A model generated the notes under the pieces. That model was not told the DNA's origin. It saw nothing but the letters and a program-made list of their open reading frames with translations, and made no database searches. Positions 49,749 through 58,352 of a stretch of 64,000 bases of DNA are shown here, one piece after another. Source of the DNA: Actinospineispora spinosispora DSM 44797 (GTDB lineage Bacteria > Actinomycetota > Actinomycetes > Mycobacteriales > Pseudonocardiaceae); assembly GCF_000429025.1 (NCBI RefSeq), contig NZ_KE386834.1:460891-524890 (forward strand), written 5' to 3'. The position numbers and the translations under genes are program-made. Every line of letters begins with the position of its first letter. The first letter of the stretch is position 1.

Positions 49749-51032
49749 GTGAGGCGGTCTCTCGGGCGGCGGTTCGGCTGCCTGTGGGCGGCCTACGCGG
49801 TTAGTGCGTACGGGACGGGACTGGGGTTCGGTGCGTTACCGCTCATCGCCGTGCTGGCGCTGCACGCCGCTCCCTCGGAGGTGTCCGCGCTGGCCGCGGT
49901 GGGGCCGGCGGTGGGCGCGCTGATCGCGGTCAAGCTCGCGCCGTGGGTGGAGTTCCACCGCACACGGCCGGTCATGATCGGGATGGACCTGATCCGGTTC
50001 GCCGTGCTGGCGACGGTCCCGGTCGCCTACGCACTCGGCCTGCTCAGCCTCGTCCAGCTGCTCGTCGTCTCGGCCGTCGTCGCGGCCGCCAAGATCGCGT
50101 TCAACGCGGCGAGCGGCGCCTACCTCAAGGTCCTCGTCGCGCCGGAGGACCTGCTGGTCGCGAACGCACGGTTCGAGTCGACGAACTGGAGCTCCATCGC
50201 CGTCGGGCCACCGCTGGGCGGTGCCGCGATCGGGCTGCTCGGGCCGGTCATCACCGTCGTCGCCGACGCGCTGAGCTATCTGCTCTCCGCGCTCTGTCTC
50301 ACCGCGATCCGCGTCCGCGAAGAACCCGCGCGGCGGACCGACGCGAACCCGGTCCGGGCAGGCGAGCTGCTCGACGGGTGGCGGCACATCCTGGGCCACC
50401 CCGTCCTGCGCGCGCTCTACCTCAACAACCTGCTCGTCTCCGGCCTGATCATGGCGACCGAGCCGCTGCTGGCTGTGCTCCTGCTGCGTGAGCTCGGGTT
50501 CCCGCCCTGGCAGTACGGGCTGGCGTTCGCCCTGCCGTGCCTCGGCGGACTGGTCGGTTCCCGGCTGGCCCGCCGCGTCGTGGCCCGCCTCGGCGTGCGC
50601 CGGGTGTTCCGGACCGTCGGCACGCTGCGTGTCGTCTGGCTGATCGGTCTCGTCCTCGTCGGCCCGGGGGTCCTCGGCCTCGTCACCGTCATCGTGGTCG
50701 AGCTGGCGATCATCGTCTTCATGAGCCTGTACACCCCGGTGCTCGCCACCTACCGGCTCCAGCACACCCCTCGGCATCTCGTCGCCCGCACGCTGTCGGC
50801 ATGGTCGATCGGCCAGCTGGCATCCATCGCACTGTTCACCGCGCTGGCCGGCCTGCTCGCGGACCTCACCAGCCTCCGCACGGCGCTCCTCACGGCCGGA
50901 CTGCTGATCCTCGCCAGCCCCCTGTTGCTGCCCGGTCAGGACTCCAGTGACAGCTCGTCGCCGTCCAGCGGGTCGAAGAACGCGGCGACGGAGGACGGTT
51001 CGACCTCGGCGAGGCGCGACGGCGTCCACTGA
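49749..51032 (+). CDS. MFS exporter
   Basis: A 427-residue MFS protein of the MFS_3/enterobactin-exporter-like group with 12 helices; AKIAFNAASGAYLKVLVAPEDLLVANARFESTNWSSIAVGPPLGG is typical. The C-terminal 32 residues (GQDSSDSSSPSSGSKNAATE...) are hydrophilic and low-complexity, and are encoded antisense to the end of the 50936-51958 gene, a 97-bp overlap. The frame probably ran into the neighbour after losing an earlier stop. Controlled presumably by the divergent LysR protein. Confidence 0.85.
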   Translation: MRRSLGRRFGCLWAAYAVSAYGTGLGFGALPLIAVLALHAAPSEVSALAAVGPAVGALIAVKLAPWVEFHRTRPVMIGMDLIRFAVLATVPVAYALGLLSLVQLLVVSAVVAAAKIAFNAASGAYLKVLVAPEDLLVANARFESTNWSSIAVGPPLGGAAIGLLGPVITVVADALSYLLSALCLTAIRVREEPARRTDANPVRAGELLDGWRHILGHPVLRALYLNNLLVSGLIMATEPLLAVLLLRELGFPPWQYGLAFALPCLGGLVGSRLARRVVARLGVRRVFRTVGTLRVVWLIGLVLVGPGVLGLVTVIVVELAIIVFMSLYTPVLATYRLQHTPRHLVARTLSAWSIGQLASIALFTALAGLLADLTSLRTALLTAGLLILASPLLLPGQDSSDSSSPSSGSKNAATEDGSTSARRDGVH

Positions 51033-51958
51033 GGCACGTGGGTCCGGTCCACGACCCTGGCGGTGATTCCTTCCACCAGGTCGGGGTGGGCCAGGAACCG
51101 TCGGATCGCCCGGAAGTCACGGATCAGACAAGGTTCCAGGCCCGGTTCGTCGGCGGCCAGCCGCAGGGCGTGCAACGTCACCGCGACCGCCGTGGGTGAC
51201 CGCTGTCCCAGCAGCTCGCCGGCCGCCCGGGCATCGGGATGCGGATGGTCCAGCAGCCGCGCGACGATCTTCGCAGGGTCGTCGCCCGCGTAGCACTCGT
51301 CGATCCACGGGCGGGAGTCCGCCAGCGAACCGGGCGCGGGCGTGCCCAGCGAACGCAACGAGCCCGAGCGCAGCAGCTCCGGGACCCCGGCCAGCTCCTC
51401 CGACGGCAGGTACGTGTCCGCGAGACCGCACAGCATCGCGTCCGCCGCGCCCAGGTTCATCGAGGTCAGCGCCACGTGTGTGCCCAGCTCGCCGGGTGCG
51501 CCGGCGAGCAGGTCGGCGGTGCCGCAGTCGGGGGTGAACCCGATCAGCACCTCGGGCATCGCCACCCGGGACCGCTCGGTCACCACCCGGACGTCGGCCC
51601 GTCCGGCGATTCCGAGGCCGCCGCCCATCACCACGCCGTCCATCAGCGCGACCACCGGCTTGGGGAAGCGGGCGATCAGCTGGTCCATGACGTACTCCTC
51701 GCGCCACAGGGTGGCGGCGACCTCCTGGTCGCCCATCGCCGAGTCACGCACCACGGTGATGTCGCCACCCGCGCAGAGTCCTCGATCACCCGCGCCGTCC
51801 AGCAGCACGATCTCGACCGACGAGTCGTCCCACCAGGCCCGCAGTGCCTGGGTGATACCCCGGATCATGTCGACGGTCAGCGCGTTGATCGCCTTCGGGC
51901 GGTTCAGGGTGATCCGCCCGAGGCGGTCTTCCGTGCGGACGTGAAGCTGATCGGTCAC
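50936..51958 (-). CDS. 3-hydroxyisobutyryl-CoA hydrolase-like crotonase
   Basis: A 340-residue paralogue of the 27532-28593 protein: LGRITLNRPKAINALTVDMI, GAGDRGLCAGGDITVV and VAMPEVLIGFTPDCGTADLLAGAPGELG keep the Glu and Asp used by HIBCH enzymes. The following segment diverges (CGTADLL instead of VGGTWLL), so specificity may differ. Located divergently from the hcm operon, it could hydrolyse hydroxyacyl-CoA esters in 2-hydroxyisobutyrate metabolism (inference). GTG 51958 has GGAGC upstream. Confidence 0.84.
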   Translation of the reverse strand: MTDQLHVRTEDRLGRITLNRPKAINALTVDMIRGITQALRAWWDDSSVEIVLLDGAGDRGLCAGGDITVVRDSAMGDQEVAATLWREEYVMDQLIARFPKPVVALMDGVVMGGGLGIAGRADVRVVTERSRVAMPEVLIGFTPDCGTADLLAGAPGELGTHVALTSMNLGAADAMLCGLADTYLPSEELAGVPELLRSGSLRSLGTPAPGSLADSRPWIDECYAGDDPAKIVARLLDHPHPDARAAGELLGQRSPTAVAVTLHALRLAADEPGLEPCLIRDFRAIRRFLAHPDLVEGITARVVDRTHVPQWTPSRLAEVEPSSVAAFFDPLDGDELSLES

Positions 51959-51972
51959 TGCTGCTCCGTTCG

Positions 51973-51988
51973 TGCGGTTCTGACCGCA
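51973..51988. promoter_or_regulatory. TGCGGT-N4-ACCGCA dyad
   Basis: A perfect 6-bp interrupted palindrome 15 nt upstream of the hydrolase-like gene start. It differs from the GntR-type site at 52041 by its 4-nt centre. Confidence 0.45.
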
Positions 51989-51996
51989 GTGTTCCC

Positions 51997-52014
51997 GGTT
52001 ACTTCGCGGTAACC
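51997..52014. promoter_or_regulatory. GGTTAC-N6-GTAACC dyad
   Basis: A perfect interrupted palindrome in the middle of the divergent promoter between the hydrolase-like gene and hcmB. Candidate site for a second regulator. Confidence 0.45.
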
Positions 52015-52040
52015 CTTGTTGTCCCGGTCACACACTTCTA

Positions 52041-52051
52041 TGGTCTGACCA
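52041..52051. promoter_or_regulatory. FCD/GntR operator upstream of hcmB
   Basis: TGGTCTGACCA, a perfect TGGT-N3-ACCA palindrome matching the FadR-subfamily consensus, 33 nt upstream of the hcmB start. The identical site read from the other strand (TGGTCAGACCA) precedes the GntR gene at 58315-58325. Confidence 0.75.
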
Positions 52052-52084
52052 CACGAAGGATCTGCCACAGGATGAGGTGACCTT

Positions 52085-52507
52085 ATGGTGCGGGAGCAGC
52101 CGCCGATCCGGGTGATGCTGGCGAAACTCGGCCTGGACGGGCACGACCGAGGCGTCAAGGTCGTGGCACGGACACTGCGCGACGCGGGCATGGAGGTGAT
52201 CTACACCGGGCTGCACCGCACACCGGAACAGGTCGTCGAGGCCGCGGTGCAGGAGGACGTCGACGTGCTCGGCGTGAGCATCCTGTCCGGCGCCCACCTG
52301 CCGATCTTCCGCAAGCTCTACCAGGTGCTGGACGGCTTCGACGAGCCAGTCGGGTTCGCCGTCGTCGCCGGTGGCGTCATGCCGGAGGAGGACGAGGAGA
52401 CACTCAAGAAGATGGGCGTCGCCGAGGTACTCGGCCAGGACACCACGCCGGACACGATCGTCGAAGCGGTCCGGGCCGCGGCAGCCGACCGCCCGGTCGG
52501 CGTCTGA
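52085..52507 (+). CDS. hcmB: 2-hydroxyisobutyryl-CoA mutase small (B12-binding) subunit
   Basis: A 140-residue cobalamin-binding domain protein: DxHxxG at LDGHDRG (Asp18, His20, Gly23; His20 is the cobalt ligand), SxL at GVSILSG (Ser65) and GG at VVAGGVMP (96-97). It is the stand-alone C-terminal domain of methylmalonyl-CoA-mutase-type enzymes and pairs with the large subunit encoded at 54833. ATG 52085 follows GAGGTG. It is the first gene of the operon and overlaps the ligase gene by 1 nt. Confidence 0.9.
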   Translation: MVREQPPIRVMLAKLGLDGHDRGVKVVARTLRDAGMEVIYTGLHRTPEQVVEAAVQEDVDVLGVSILSGAHLPIFRKLYQVLDGFDEPVGFAVVAGGVMPEEDEETLKKMGVAEVLGQDTTPDTIVEAVRAAAADRPVGV

Positions 52508-53919
52508 TGGCAGGCCTGTCGAGGGAGCCCGAGATGGAGCAGTGGACCTGGCCGCCGCGCTACGACGAGAGCTACCGGCCGCCGACGAACCAGGAGCACT
52601 GGTTCCCGCGCCGCGAGATGATGCCGGCGGACGAGCGTGACGAGGCGATCCTGGGCCGGATCCGCGAGCTCATGTCCTACGCCTGGGACAACTCGCCGTT
52701 CTACCGGAGCAAGTGGTCCGAGGCGGGTATCGAGCCGAACGCCATCCGCACCCTGGAGGACTTCGAGCAGGTCCCGGTCGTGCGCAAGGAGGAACTGCGC
52801 GCCGACCAGGCCGCCAACGAGCCGTTCGGCAGCTACCTGTGCGTCCCGGAGAGCGAGGTCGCGCACGTCAACGGCACGTCCGGCACGACCGGTCGGCCCA
52901 CGGCCTTCGGCATCAGCGAACGGGACTGGCGCAGCGTCGCCAACGCGCACGCCAGGGTCATGTGGGCGATGGGCATCCGGCCGAGCGACACCGTTCTGGT
53001 CGGCTCTCCGCTGAGCCTCTACTGGGGTTCCTGGGGCGCCTACATCGGCGCCGAACGGCTCGGCGCCCGGGTGTTCCCGTTCGGCGCGGGTGTCGCCGGG
53101 CAGACCGCGCGCACCGTCATGTGGATGCGCCAGATGGGCGTCACGGTCTTCTACGGCACCCCCTCCTACGCGCTGCGCCTCGCCGAGGTGGCGAGCGAAC
53201 AGGGCGTCGACCCCGCCGACCTGGGGCTGCGCAAGCTGTTCTTCTCCGGCGAGCCGGGCGCGAGCATCCCGTCCATCCGGGGACGCATCGAGAAGGCGTT
53301 CGACGCCCAGGTCTACGACTCCGGCTCGATGGCCGAGGTCAGCCCCTGGATGCACCTGGGCGCGGGGGCCGACGAGCCGGGCGTGCTGTGCTGGCAGGAC
53401 CTCGTCTACACCGAGGTGTGCGACCCGGCCACGCTGCGCCGCGTCCCGTACGGCAGCGAGGGCACCCCGGTCTACACGACGTTGGAACGCACCAGCCAGC
53501 CGATGATCCGGCTGCTGTCCAACGACCTGACCCGCTGGGAGGCCCCGGACACCGCGCGCGGTCGCACCTACCCGTTCCTGCCGCGCGGCATCTACGGGCG
53601 CATCGACGACATGTTCATCGTGCGCGGCGAGAACATCTACCCGAGCGCGATCGACGAGGTCGTCATGTCCGACCCCGGATACGGCGGCGAGCACCGCATC
53701 GTGATCAGCCGGACCGACACCATGGACTCGCTCGTCGTGCAGGTCGAGCACCAGCCGAACCAGGCACTCGACGGGCTGTCCGACCGGCTGCGCACCGTGC
53801 TCGGGGTCGGCGCGACCGTCGTGCCGGTCGCCAGGGGCACGTTCGAACGCACCGAGTTCAAGGCGCGCCGGGTCATCGACGACCGTGACCTGCTGCAGTC
53901 GCTCAAGGCACACACGTGA
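52507..53919 (+). CDS. Acyl-CoA ligase, PaaK-type (probable 2-hydroxyisobutyrate-CoA ligase)
   Basis: A 470-residue AMP-forming ligase of the phenylacetate-CoA ligase family: P-loop GTSGTTGRPTAF (about 123-134), DSGSMAEVSPW and the hinge GRIDDMFIVRGENIYPSAIDE. In known 2-hydroxyisobutyryl-CoA mutase operons a ligase of this kind activates the free acid, and its place between hcmB and meaB supports that. ATG 52534 has a better Shine-Dalgarno (GAGGGAG) than ATG 52507, so the true start may be nine codons later. It overlaps the next gene by 4 nt. Confidence 0.85.
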   Translation: MAGLSREPEMEQWTWPPRYDESYRPPTNQEHWFPRREMMPADERDEAILGRIRELMSYAWDNSPFYRSKWSEAGIEPNAIRTLEDFEQVPVVRKEELRADQAANEPFGSYLCVPESEVAHVNGTSGTTGRPTAFGISERDWRSVANAHARVMWAMGIRPSDTVLVGSPLSLYWGSWGAYIGAERLGARVFPFGAGVAGQTARTVMWMRQMGVTVFYGTPSYALRLAEVASEQGVDPADLGLRKLFFSGEPGASIPSIRGRIEKAFDAQVYDSGSMAEVSPWMHLGAGADEPGVLCWQDLVYTEVCDPATLRRVPYGSEGTPVYTTLERTSQPMIRLLSNDLTRWEAPDTARGRTYPFLPRGIYGRIDDMFIVRGENIYPSAIDEVVMSDPGYGGEHRIVISRTDTMDSLVVQVEHQPNQALDGLSDRLRTVLGVGATVVPVARGTFERTEFKARRVIDDRDLLQSLKAHT

Positions 53920-54836
53920 ACCGGGTGGAGCGGGTCCGCGCCGGGGAGACGGCCTCGATCGCGCGCATGATCAGCCGGATCGAACGGCGCAGTGACGGTG
54001 TCGCCGACGAGCTGGCGCAGCTGCACCGGGCTGGCGGGCACGCGCACATCATCGGTGTCACCGGTGCCGCCGGCAGTGGCAAGAGCACGCTGGTCGGCGA
54101 GCTGACCGCGCACTACCGTCGCGCCGGGCGCACCGTCGGCGTCCTCGCGGTCGACCCGTCGAGTGTGTTCTCGGGCGGTGCGATCCTCGGTGACCGGATC
54201 CGGATGTCGGCGTTGTCCGGCGACGACGGGGTGTTCATCCGCTCCATCGCCACCCGAGGTGCGCTCGGCGGACTGTCCCGCGCGGCGCTCGACGCGATCA
54301 CCGTGCTCGACGCGGCCGGCAAGGACGTCATCGTGCTGGAGACCGTCGGCGTCGGGCAGGCCGAGGTCGACGTGATCAGCGCGGCGCAGACCGTCGCGGT
54401 GGTCAGCGTGCCCGGCATGGGTGACGACGTGCAGGCGATCAAAGCCGGACTGCTGGAGATCGCCGATGTCCACGTGCTCAACAAGGCCGACCGGGACGGC
54501 GCGCAGAAGGCCTACGCCGAGCTGCGCGACATGCTCCGGTTCGCCCCGCGTACCGACTGGGAGGTGCCGATCCAGCGCACCGTCGCCGCGACGGGCGAGG
54601 GCGTCGAGGAGCTGGCCACCCGGTTCGACGAACACCACGAGTGGATGAGCCGGACCGGCGAACTGAACCGCCGCGCCCGGCGCACCGCGGCGACCCGGAT
54701 TCGCTGGATGGCCGAGGAGATCGTGCTGGATCGCCTGCGCGACGGCGAACCCGAGTTCGACCGGGAGGTCGACCAGGTCGCCGACATGTCCACCGACCCA
54801 CTGCACGCCGCCCAACGCCTGATTGGAGCGTTATGA
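53916..54836 (+). CDS. meaB: MeaB/ArgK-family GTPase chaperone of the mutase
   Basis: A 306-residue G3E GTPase protecting and reactivating B12-dependent acyl-CoA mutases. Walker A GAAGSGKST (50-58), ILGDRIRM, switch region ETVGVGQAEVDV and NKAD are all present. In the homologous mutase operon of Aquincola the gene is called meaH. It overlaps the ligase and hcmA genes by 4 nt each. Confidence 0.92.
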   Translation: MNRVERVRAGETASIARMISRIERRSDGVADELAQLHRAGGHAHIIGVTGAAGSGKSTLVGELTAHYRRAGRTVGVLAVDPSSVFSGGAILGDRIRMSALSGDDGVFIRSIATRGALGGLSRAALDAITVLDAAGKDVIVLETVGVGQAEVDVISAAQTVAVVSVPGMGDDVQAIKAGLLEIADVHVLNKADRDGAQKAYAELRDMLRFAPRTDWEVPIQRTVAATGEGVEELATRFDEHHEWMSRTGELNRRARRTAATRIRWMAEEIVLDRLRDGEPEFDREVDQVADMSTDPLHAAQRLIGAL

Positions 54837-56524
54837 ATCACGAGTTGACAACGGAAGCCCTGGTCAAGGCGGTGACCGAAGAGCTCGCCGACTGGGAGGG
54901 TGACGAGCTCGCCGCGTTCACCCGCCGCGCCCCGGAAAGCCGCGAGCAGTACCTGACCGGCAGCGGCGCCCCCGTGCAACGCGTCTACACCCCGGCCGAC
55001 CTGCCGGCGGACTGGGACGAGATCGGGTTGCCCGGCCGCTACCCGTACACCCGGGGCCCGTACCCGACGATGTACCGGGGCCGGACCTGGACCATGCGCC
55101 AGATCGCCGGATTCGGGCAGGCGGAGGAGACCAACGGCCGGTTCCGCTACCTCATCGCGCAGGGCCAGACCGGGCTGTCCGTCGACTTCGACATGCCCAC
55201 CCTGATGGGACTGGACAGCGACGACGACATGAGCCTCGGCGAGGTCGGCCGCGAAGGCGTCGCGATCGACACGCTGCCGGACATGGACGCCCTGTTCGAC
55301 GGCATCGACCTGGAACAGATCAGCGTCTCGATGACGATCAACCCGTCCGCCTGGATCCTCCTCGCCATGTACGTGGCGGTCGCCGAGGAGCGCGGCCTTG
55401 ACCTGAACAAGCTGTCCGGGACGATCCAGAACGACATCCTCAAGGAGTACGTCGCGCAGAAGGAATGGATCTTCCCGATCCGGCCCAGCATGCGCATCGT
55501 GCGCGACACCGTCACCTACTGCGCCGGCCGCATGGCCCGGTACAACCCGGTGAACATCTCCGGCTACCACATCAGCGAAGCCGGGGCGAACGCTCTGCAG
55601 GAGATCGCGTTCACCATGGCGATCACCCGCGCCTACGTCGACGACGTGGTCGCCACCGGCGTCGACGTCGACGAGTTCGCACCCCGGCTGTCGTTCTTCT
55701 TCGTCAGCCAGGCCGACCTGTTCGAGGAGGTCGCCAAGTTCCGCGCGGTGCGCCGTTACTACGCGAAGATGATGAAGCAGCGCTACGGGGCGAAGAACCC
55801 GCAGTCGATGCGGCTGCGCTTCCACGCCCAGACCGCGGCGGCCACGCTGACCAAACCACAGCCGCTGAACAACATCGTGCGTACCGCGCTGCAGGCGCTG
55901 TCCGCCGTGCTCGGTGGTGCGCAGTCGCTGCACACCAACGGTCTCGACGAGGCGTACACGATCCCCAGCGAGCAGGCCATGAAGGTCGCGCTGCGCACCC
56001 AGCAGATCATCGCGGACGAGACGAACGTGCCGAACGTGATCGACCCGCTGGGCGGCTCGTACTACGTGGAGAGCCTGACCAGCGAGCTCGAGGCCGGCAT
56101 CGAGCGGTACTTCGAGAAGATCGACGAGCTCGGCGGCGTGGTCGCGGCGATCGAGCAGGGCTTCTTCCAGCGCGAGATCTCCGACACCGCGTACGACTTC
56201 GCCCGCCGCAAGGCCAGCGGGGACCGCCCGGTGATCGGGGTCAACAAGAACGTGGACACCGAGCCGGACGCCAAGATCGAGACCCACCAGCTCGACCCGG
56301 AGTCCGAGGAACGTCAGATCCGCCGGCTCAAGCAGGTCCGGGCCGACCGGGACGAGCAGCGGGCCCAGGCCGCGCTCGCCGCGCTCATCGAGGCGTCCCG
56401 CGACGACTCGGCGAACCTGATGCCCGCCACGATCGAGGCGGTCAAGGCCCACCTGTCGATGGGCGAGATCACCGGCGCGCTGCGCGACGTCTTCGGCACC
56501 TACACCGAAACTCCCGTGTTCTGA
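54833..56524 (+). CDS. hcmA: 2-hydroxyisobutyryl-CoA mutase large subunit
   Basis: A 563-residue B12-dependent mutase catalytic subunit, interconverting 2-hydroxyisobutyryl-CoA and 3-hydroxybutyryl-CoA. Three specificity residues separate it from methylmalonyl-CoA mutase: Ile91 (RTWTMRQIAGFG; Tyr89 in methylmalonyl-CoA mutase), Asp118 (GLSVDFDMPT; Ala) and Gln209 (KEYVAQKEW; Arg207). These correspond to Ile90, Asp117 and Gln208 of characterised HcmA. No C-terminal B12 domain is present, consistent with the separate hcmB. ATG 54833 overlaps the meaB stop. Length matches HcmA (about 560), not MutB (about 720). Confidence 0.93.
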   Translation: MNHELTTEALVKAVTEELADWEGDELAAFTRRAPESREQYLTGSGAPVQRVYTPADLPADWDEIGLPGRYPYTRGPYPTMYRGRTWTMRQIAGFGQAEETNGRFRYLIAQGQTGLSVDFDMPTLMGLDSDDDMSLGEVGREGVAIDTLPDMDALFDGIDLEQISVSMTINPSAWILLAMYVAVAEERGLDLNKLSGTIQNDILKEYVAQKEWIFPIRPSMRIVRDTVTYCAGRMARYNPVNISGYHISEAGANALQEIAFTMAITRAYVDDVVATGVDVDEFAPRLSFFFVSQADLFEEVAKFRAVRRYYAKMMKQRYGAKNPQSMRLRFHAQTAAATLTKPQPLNNIVRTALQALSAVLGGAQSLHTNGLDEAYTIPSEQAMKVALRTQQIIADETNVPNVIDPLGGSYYVESLTSELEAGIERYFEKIDELGGVVAAIEQGFFQREISDTAYDFARRKASGDRPVIGVNKNVDTEPDAKIETHQLDPESEERQIRRLKQVRADRDEQRAQAALAALIEASRDDSANLMPATIEAVKAHLSMGEITGALRDVFGTYTETPVF

Positions 56525-56544
56525 CCCCATAACCGCAGGTCACA

Positions 56545-56592
56545 AGCCGTGAGTGGCGAGTGGTCTCAGAAGACCACTCGCCACTCACGGCT
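56545..56592. terminator. Perfect hairpin, CGTGAGTG-family copy A6
   Basis: 22-bp perfect arms (AGCCGTGAGTGGCGAGTGG... at the left) with a CAGA tetraloop, 20 nt after hcmA and 26 nt before the permease start. It may lower permease expression relative to the mutase. Arms are shared with 59071-59118. Confidence 0.82.
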
Positions 56593-56618
56593 CCCACTCC
56601 TCAACGGCGAGGTGTTCC

Positions 56619-58262
56619 ATGTTCCAGCAGCCCATTGCCCCCGTAGGTGGCAGTCTCGGTTGGTCGGCACTGGTGGCGGCGTTGCCACTGCTGCTGTTGT
56701 TCGTGTTGCTCGGTGTGTTCCGCGTCCGGGCATGGCTGGCGTCGCTGATCGGTCTGGTGGCGTCACTCGTGGTCGCGCTTGCGGTCTACGGCATGCCCGG
56801 TGACCAGGCGTTCTCCTCGGCTGCCGAAGGGATCGCGTTCGGGCTGTTCCCGGCGATGTGGATCGTGGTCAACGCGATCTGGATCTACCGGATGACCGTG
56901 ACGTCCGGGCATTTCGACGTGCTGCGGCGCAGTTTCGCCTCGGTCAGCGACGACTTCCGGGTGCAGGCGATCATCATCGCGTTCGCCTTCGGTGCGCTGC
57001 TCGAAGCGCTCGCCGGGTTCGGTGCGCCGGTGGCGATCTGTGCGGTCATGCTGGTCGCACTGGGTCTGCCACCGTTGAAGGCGGCCGCCGTCGCGCTGGT
57101 CGCGAACACCGCGCCGGTCGCCTACGGCGCGGTCGCGCTGCCGGTGATCACGCTCTCCCGGATCACCGGGCTCCCGCTGGACGACGTCGCGGTCATGACC
57201 GGGCGGCAGGTGCCGTTGCTCGCGGTGATCGTGCCGTTCGTGCTGCTCGGTCTGGTGGACGGCAAGCGTGGGCTGCGTGAGGCATGGCCCGCCGCGCTGG
57301 TCGGCGGCGTCGGGTTCGGTGTCGCGCAGTGCCTGATGGCGCACTTCGGTCCGATCCAGCTCGCCGACATCGTCGCGTCGCTGGTGTCCGCGGGTGCCGT
57401 GCTCCTGCTGCTGCGCAGCTGGCGCCCGGCCGGCGGGTCGCGGTCGCTGGGTGACGACGAGCAGGTGCTGACCGTCGCACCGGGCGGCGGTCCGGGCACC
57501 GCGCACGTCGGCGCCGGTGACCGACGCAGCGAGGTCGTGCGGGCGTTCGGGCCGTACGGCGTGATCATCCTGCTGTTCGCGGTGGCCGCCCTGCCGCCGG
57601 TCGCGGCGGCACTGGGATCGGTGACGAAGTCGTTCGCCTGGCCCGGTGTGCACGTGCTGACCGCCGAGGGCAAGCCGCTGAGCCTGGCGACGTTCAAGTT
57701 CGACTGGCTCGCCAACAGCGGCACGATCCTGTTCATCGCCGGGCTGCTGACCATCGCCATCCTCGGTCTGACCGTCCCCGAGGCCGTCCGCACCTACGGC
57801 CGGACGCTGCGCCAGCTGGCCGGCGCGATCGTGACCGTCGTGTCCGTGCTCGGGCTGGCCTACGTGCTGAACCTGTCCGGCCAGACCGCGACGCTCGGGC
57901 AGTTCCTGGCCGGAGCGGGCGCCGCGTTCGCCCTGTTGTCACCGGTGCTCGGCTGGTTCGGTACGGCGGTCACCGGGTCCGACACCTCGTCCAACTCGCT
58001 GTTCGGGCTGCTGCAGGTCAGCGCCGCGCAGCACGCGGGGATGTCGCCGCTGCTCGCGGCGGCCGGCAACACCACCGGCGGCGTGCTGGGCAAGATGCTG
58101 AGCCCGCAGAACCTGGCGATCGGGGCCAGCGCCGTCGGTCTCGCCGGCCGCGAAGGTGACCTGCTGCGCAAGGTGCTGGTCGCCACACTGATCTTCCTGC
58201 CGCTCATGTGTCTGCTGGTCTACCTGCAGTCCACGCCGGTTCTCGGCTGGATGGTGCCGTGA
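56619..58262 (+). CDS. L-lactate permease-family transporter
   Basis: A 547-residue LctP/GlcA-family 2-hydroxyacid permease with 12-14 helices. AFAFGALLEALAGFGAPVAICAVMLVALG and the C-terminal SVLGWFGTAVTGSDTSSNSLFGLLQ-like block are diagnostic. Because the substrates of this family are 2-hydroxy acids and the gene sits between hcmA and its probable regulator, 2-hydroxyisobutyrate uptake is a good inference. ATG 56619 follows GGCGAGG. Confidence 0.88.
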   Translation: MFQQPIAPVGGSLGWSALVAALPLLLLFVLLGVFRVRAWLASLIGLVASLVVALAVYGMPGDQAFSSAAEGIAFGLFPAMWIVVNAIWIYRMTVTSGHFDVLRRSFASVSDDFRVQAIIIAFAFGALLEALAGFGAPVAICAVMLVALGLPPLKAAAVALVANTAPVAYGAVALPVITLSRITGLPLDDVAVMTGRQVPLLAVIVPFVLLGLVDGKRGLREAWPAALVGGVGFGVAQCLMAHFGPIQLADIVASLVSAGAVLLLLRSWRPAGGSRSLGDDEQVLTVAPGGGPGTAHVGAGDRRSEVVRAFGPYGVIILLFAVAALPPVAAALGSVTKSFAWPGVHVLTAEGKPLSLATFKFDWLANSGTILFIAGLLTIAILGLTVPEAVRTYGRTLRQLAGAIVTVVSVLGLAYVLNLSGQTATLGQFLAGAGAAFALLSPVLGWFGTAVTGSDTSSNSLFGLLQVSAAQHAGMSPLLAAAGNTTGGVLGKMLSPQNLAIGASAVGLAGREGDLLRKVLVATLIFLPLMCLLVYLQSTPVLGWMVP

Positions 58263-58314
58263 ACCGCCCCGCCTGGGTGACCTGGACGCAACCGGCGGCG
58301 GGTAGCGTCGAAGA

Positions 58315-58325
58315 TGGTCAGACCA
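58315..58325. promoter_or_regulatory. FCD/GntR operator upstream of the gntR gene
   Basis: TGGTCAGACCA, the same palindrome as at 52041-52051, 27 nt before the regulator start. It fits autoregulation. Confidence 0.75.
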
Positions 58326-58352
58326 CAAGACGGCCACACAGGGAGCCCGACG

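Noticed and set aside
54833-56524. Methylmalonyl-CoA or isobutyryl-CoA mutase as identity
   Set aside because: Ile91, Asp118 and Gln209 replace the Tyr, Ala and Arg of methylmalonyl-CoA mutase, and Ile replaces the Phe of isobutyryl-CoA mutase; the set fits 2-hydroxyisobutyryl-CoA mutase.
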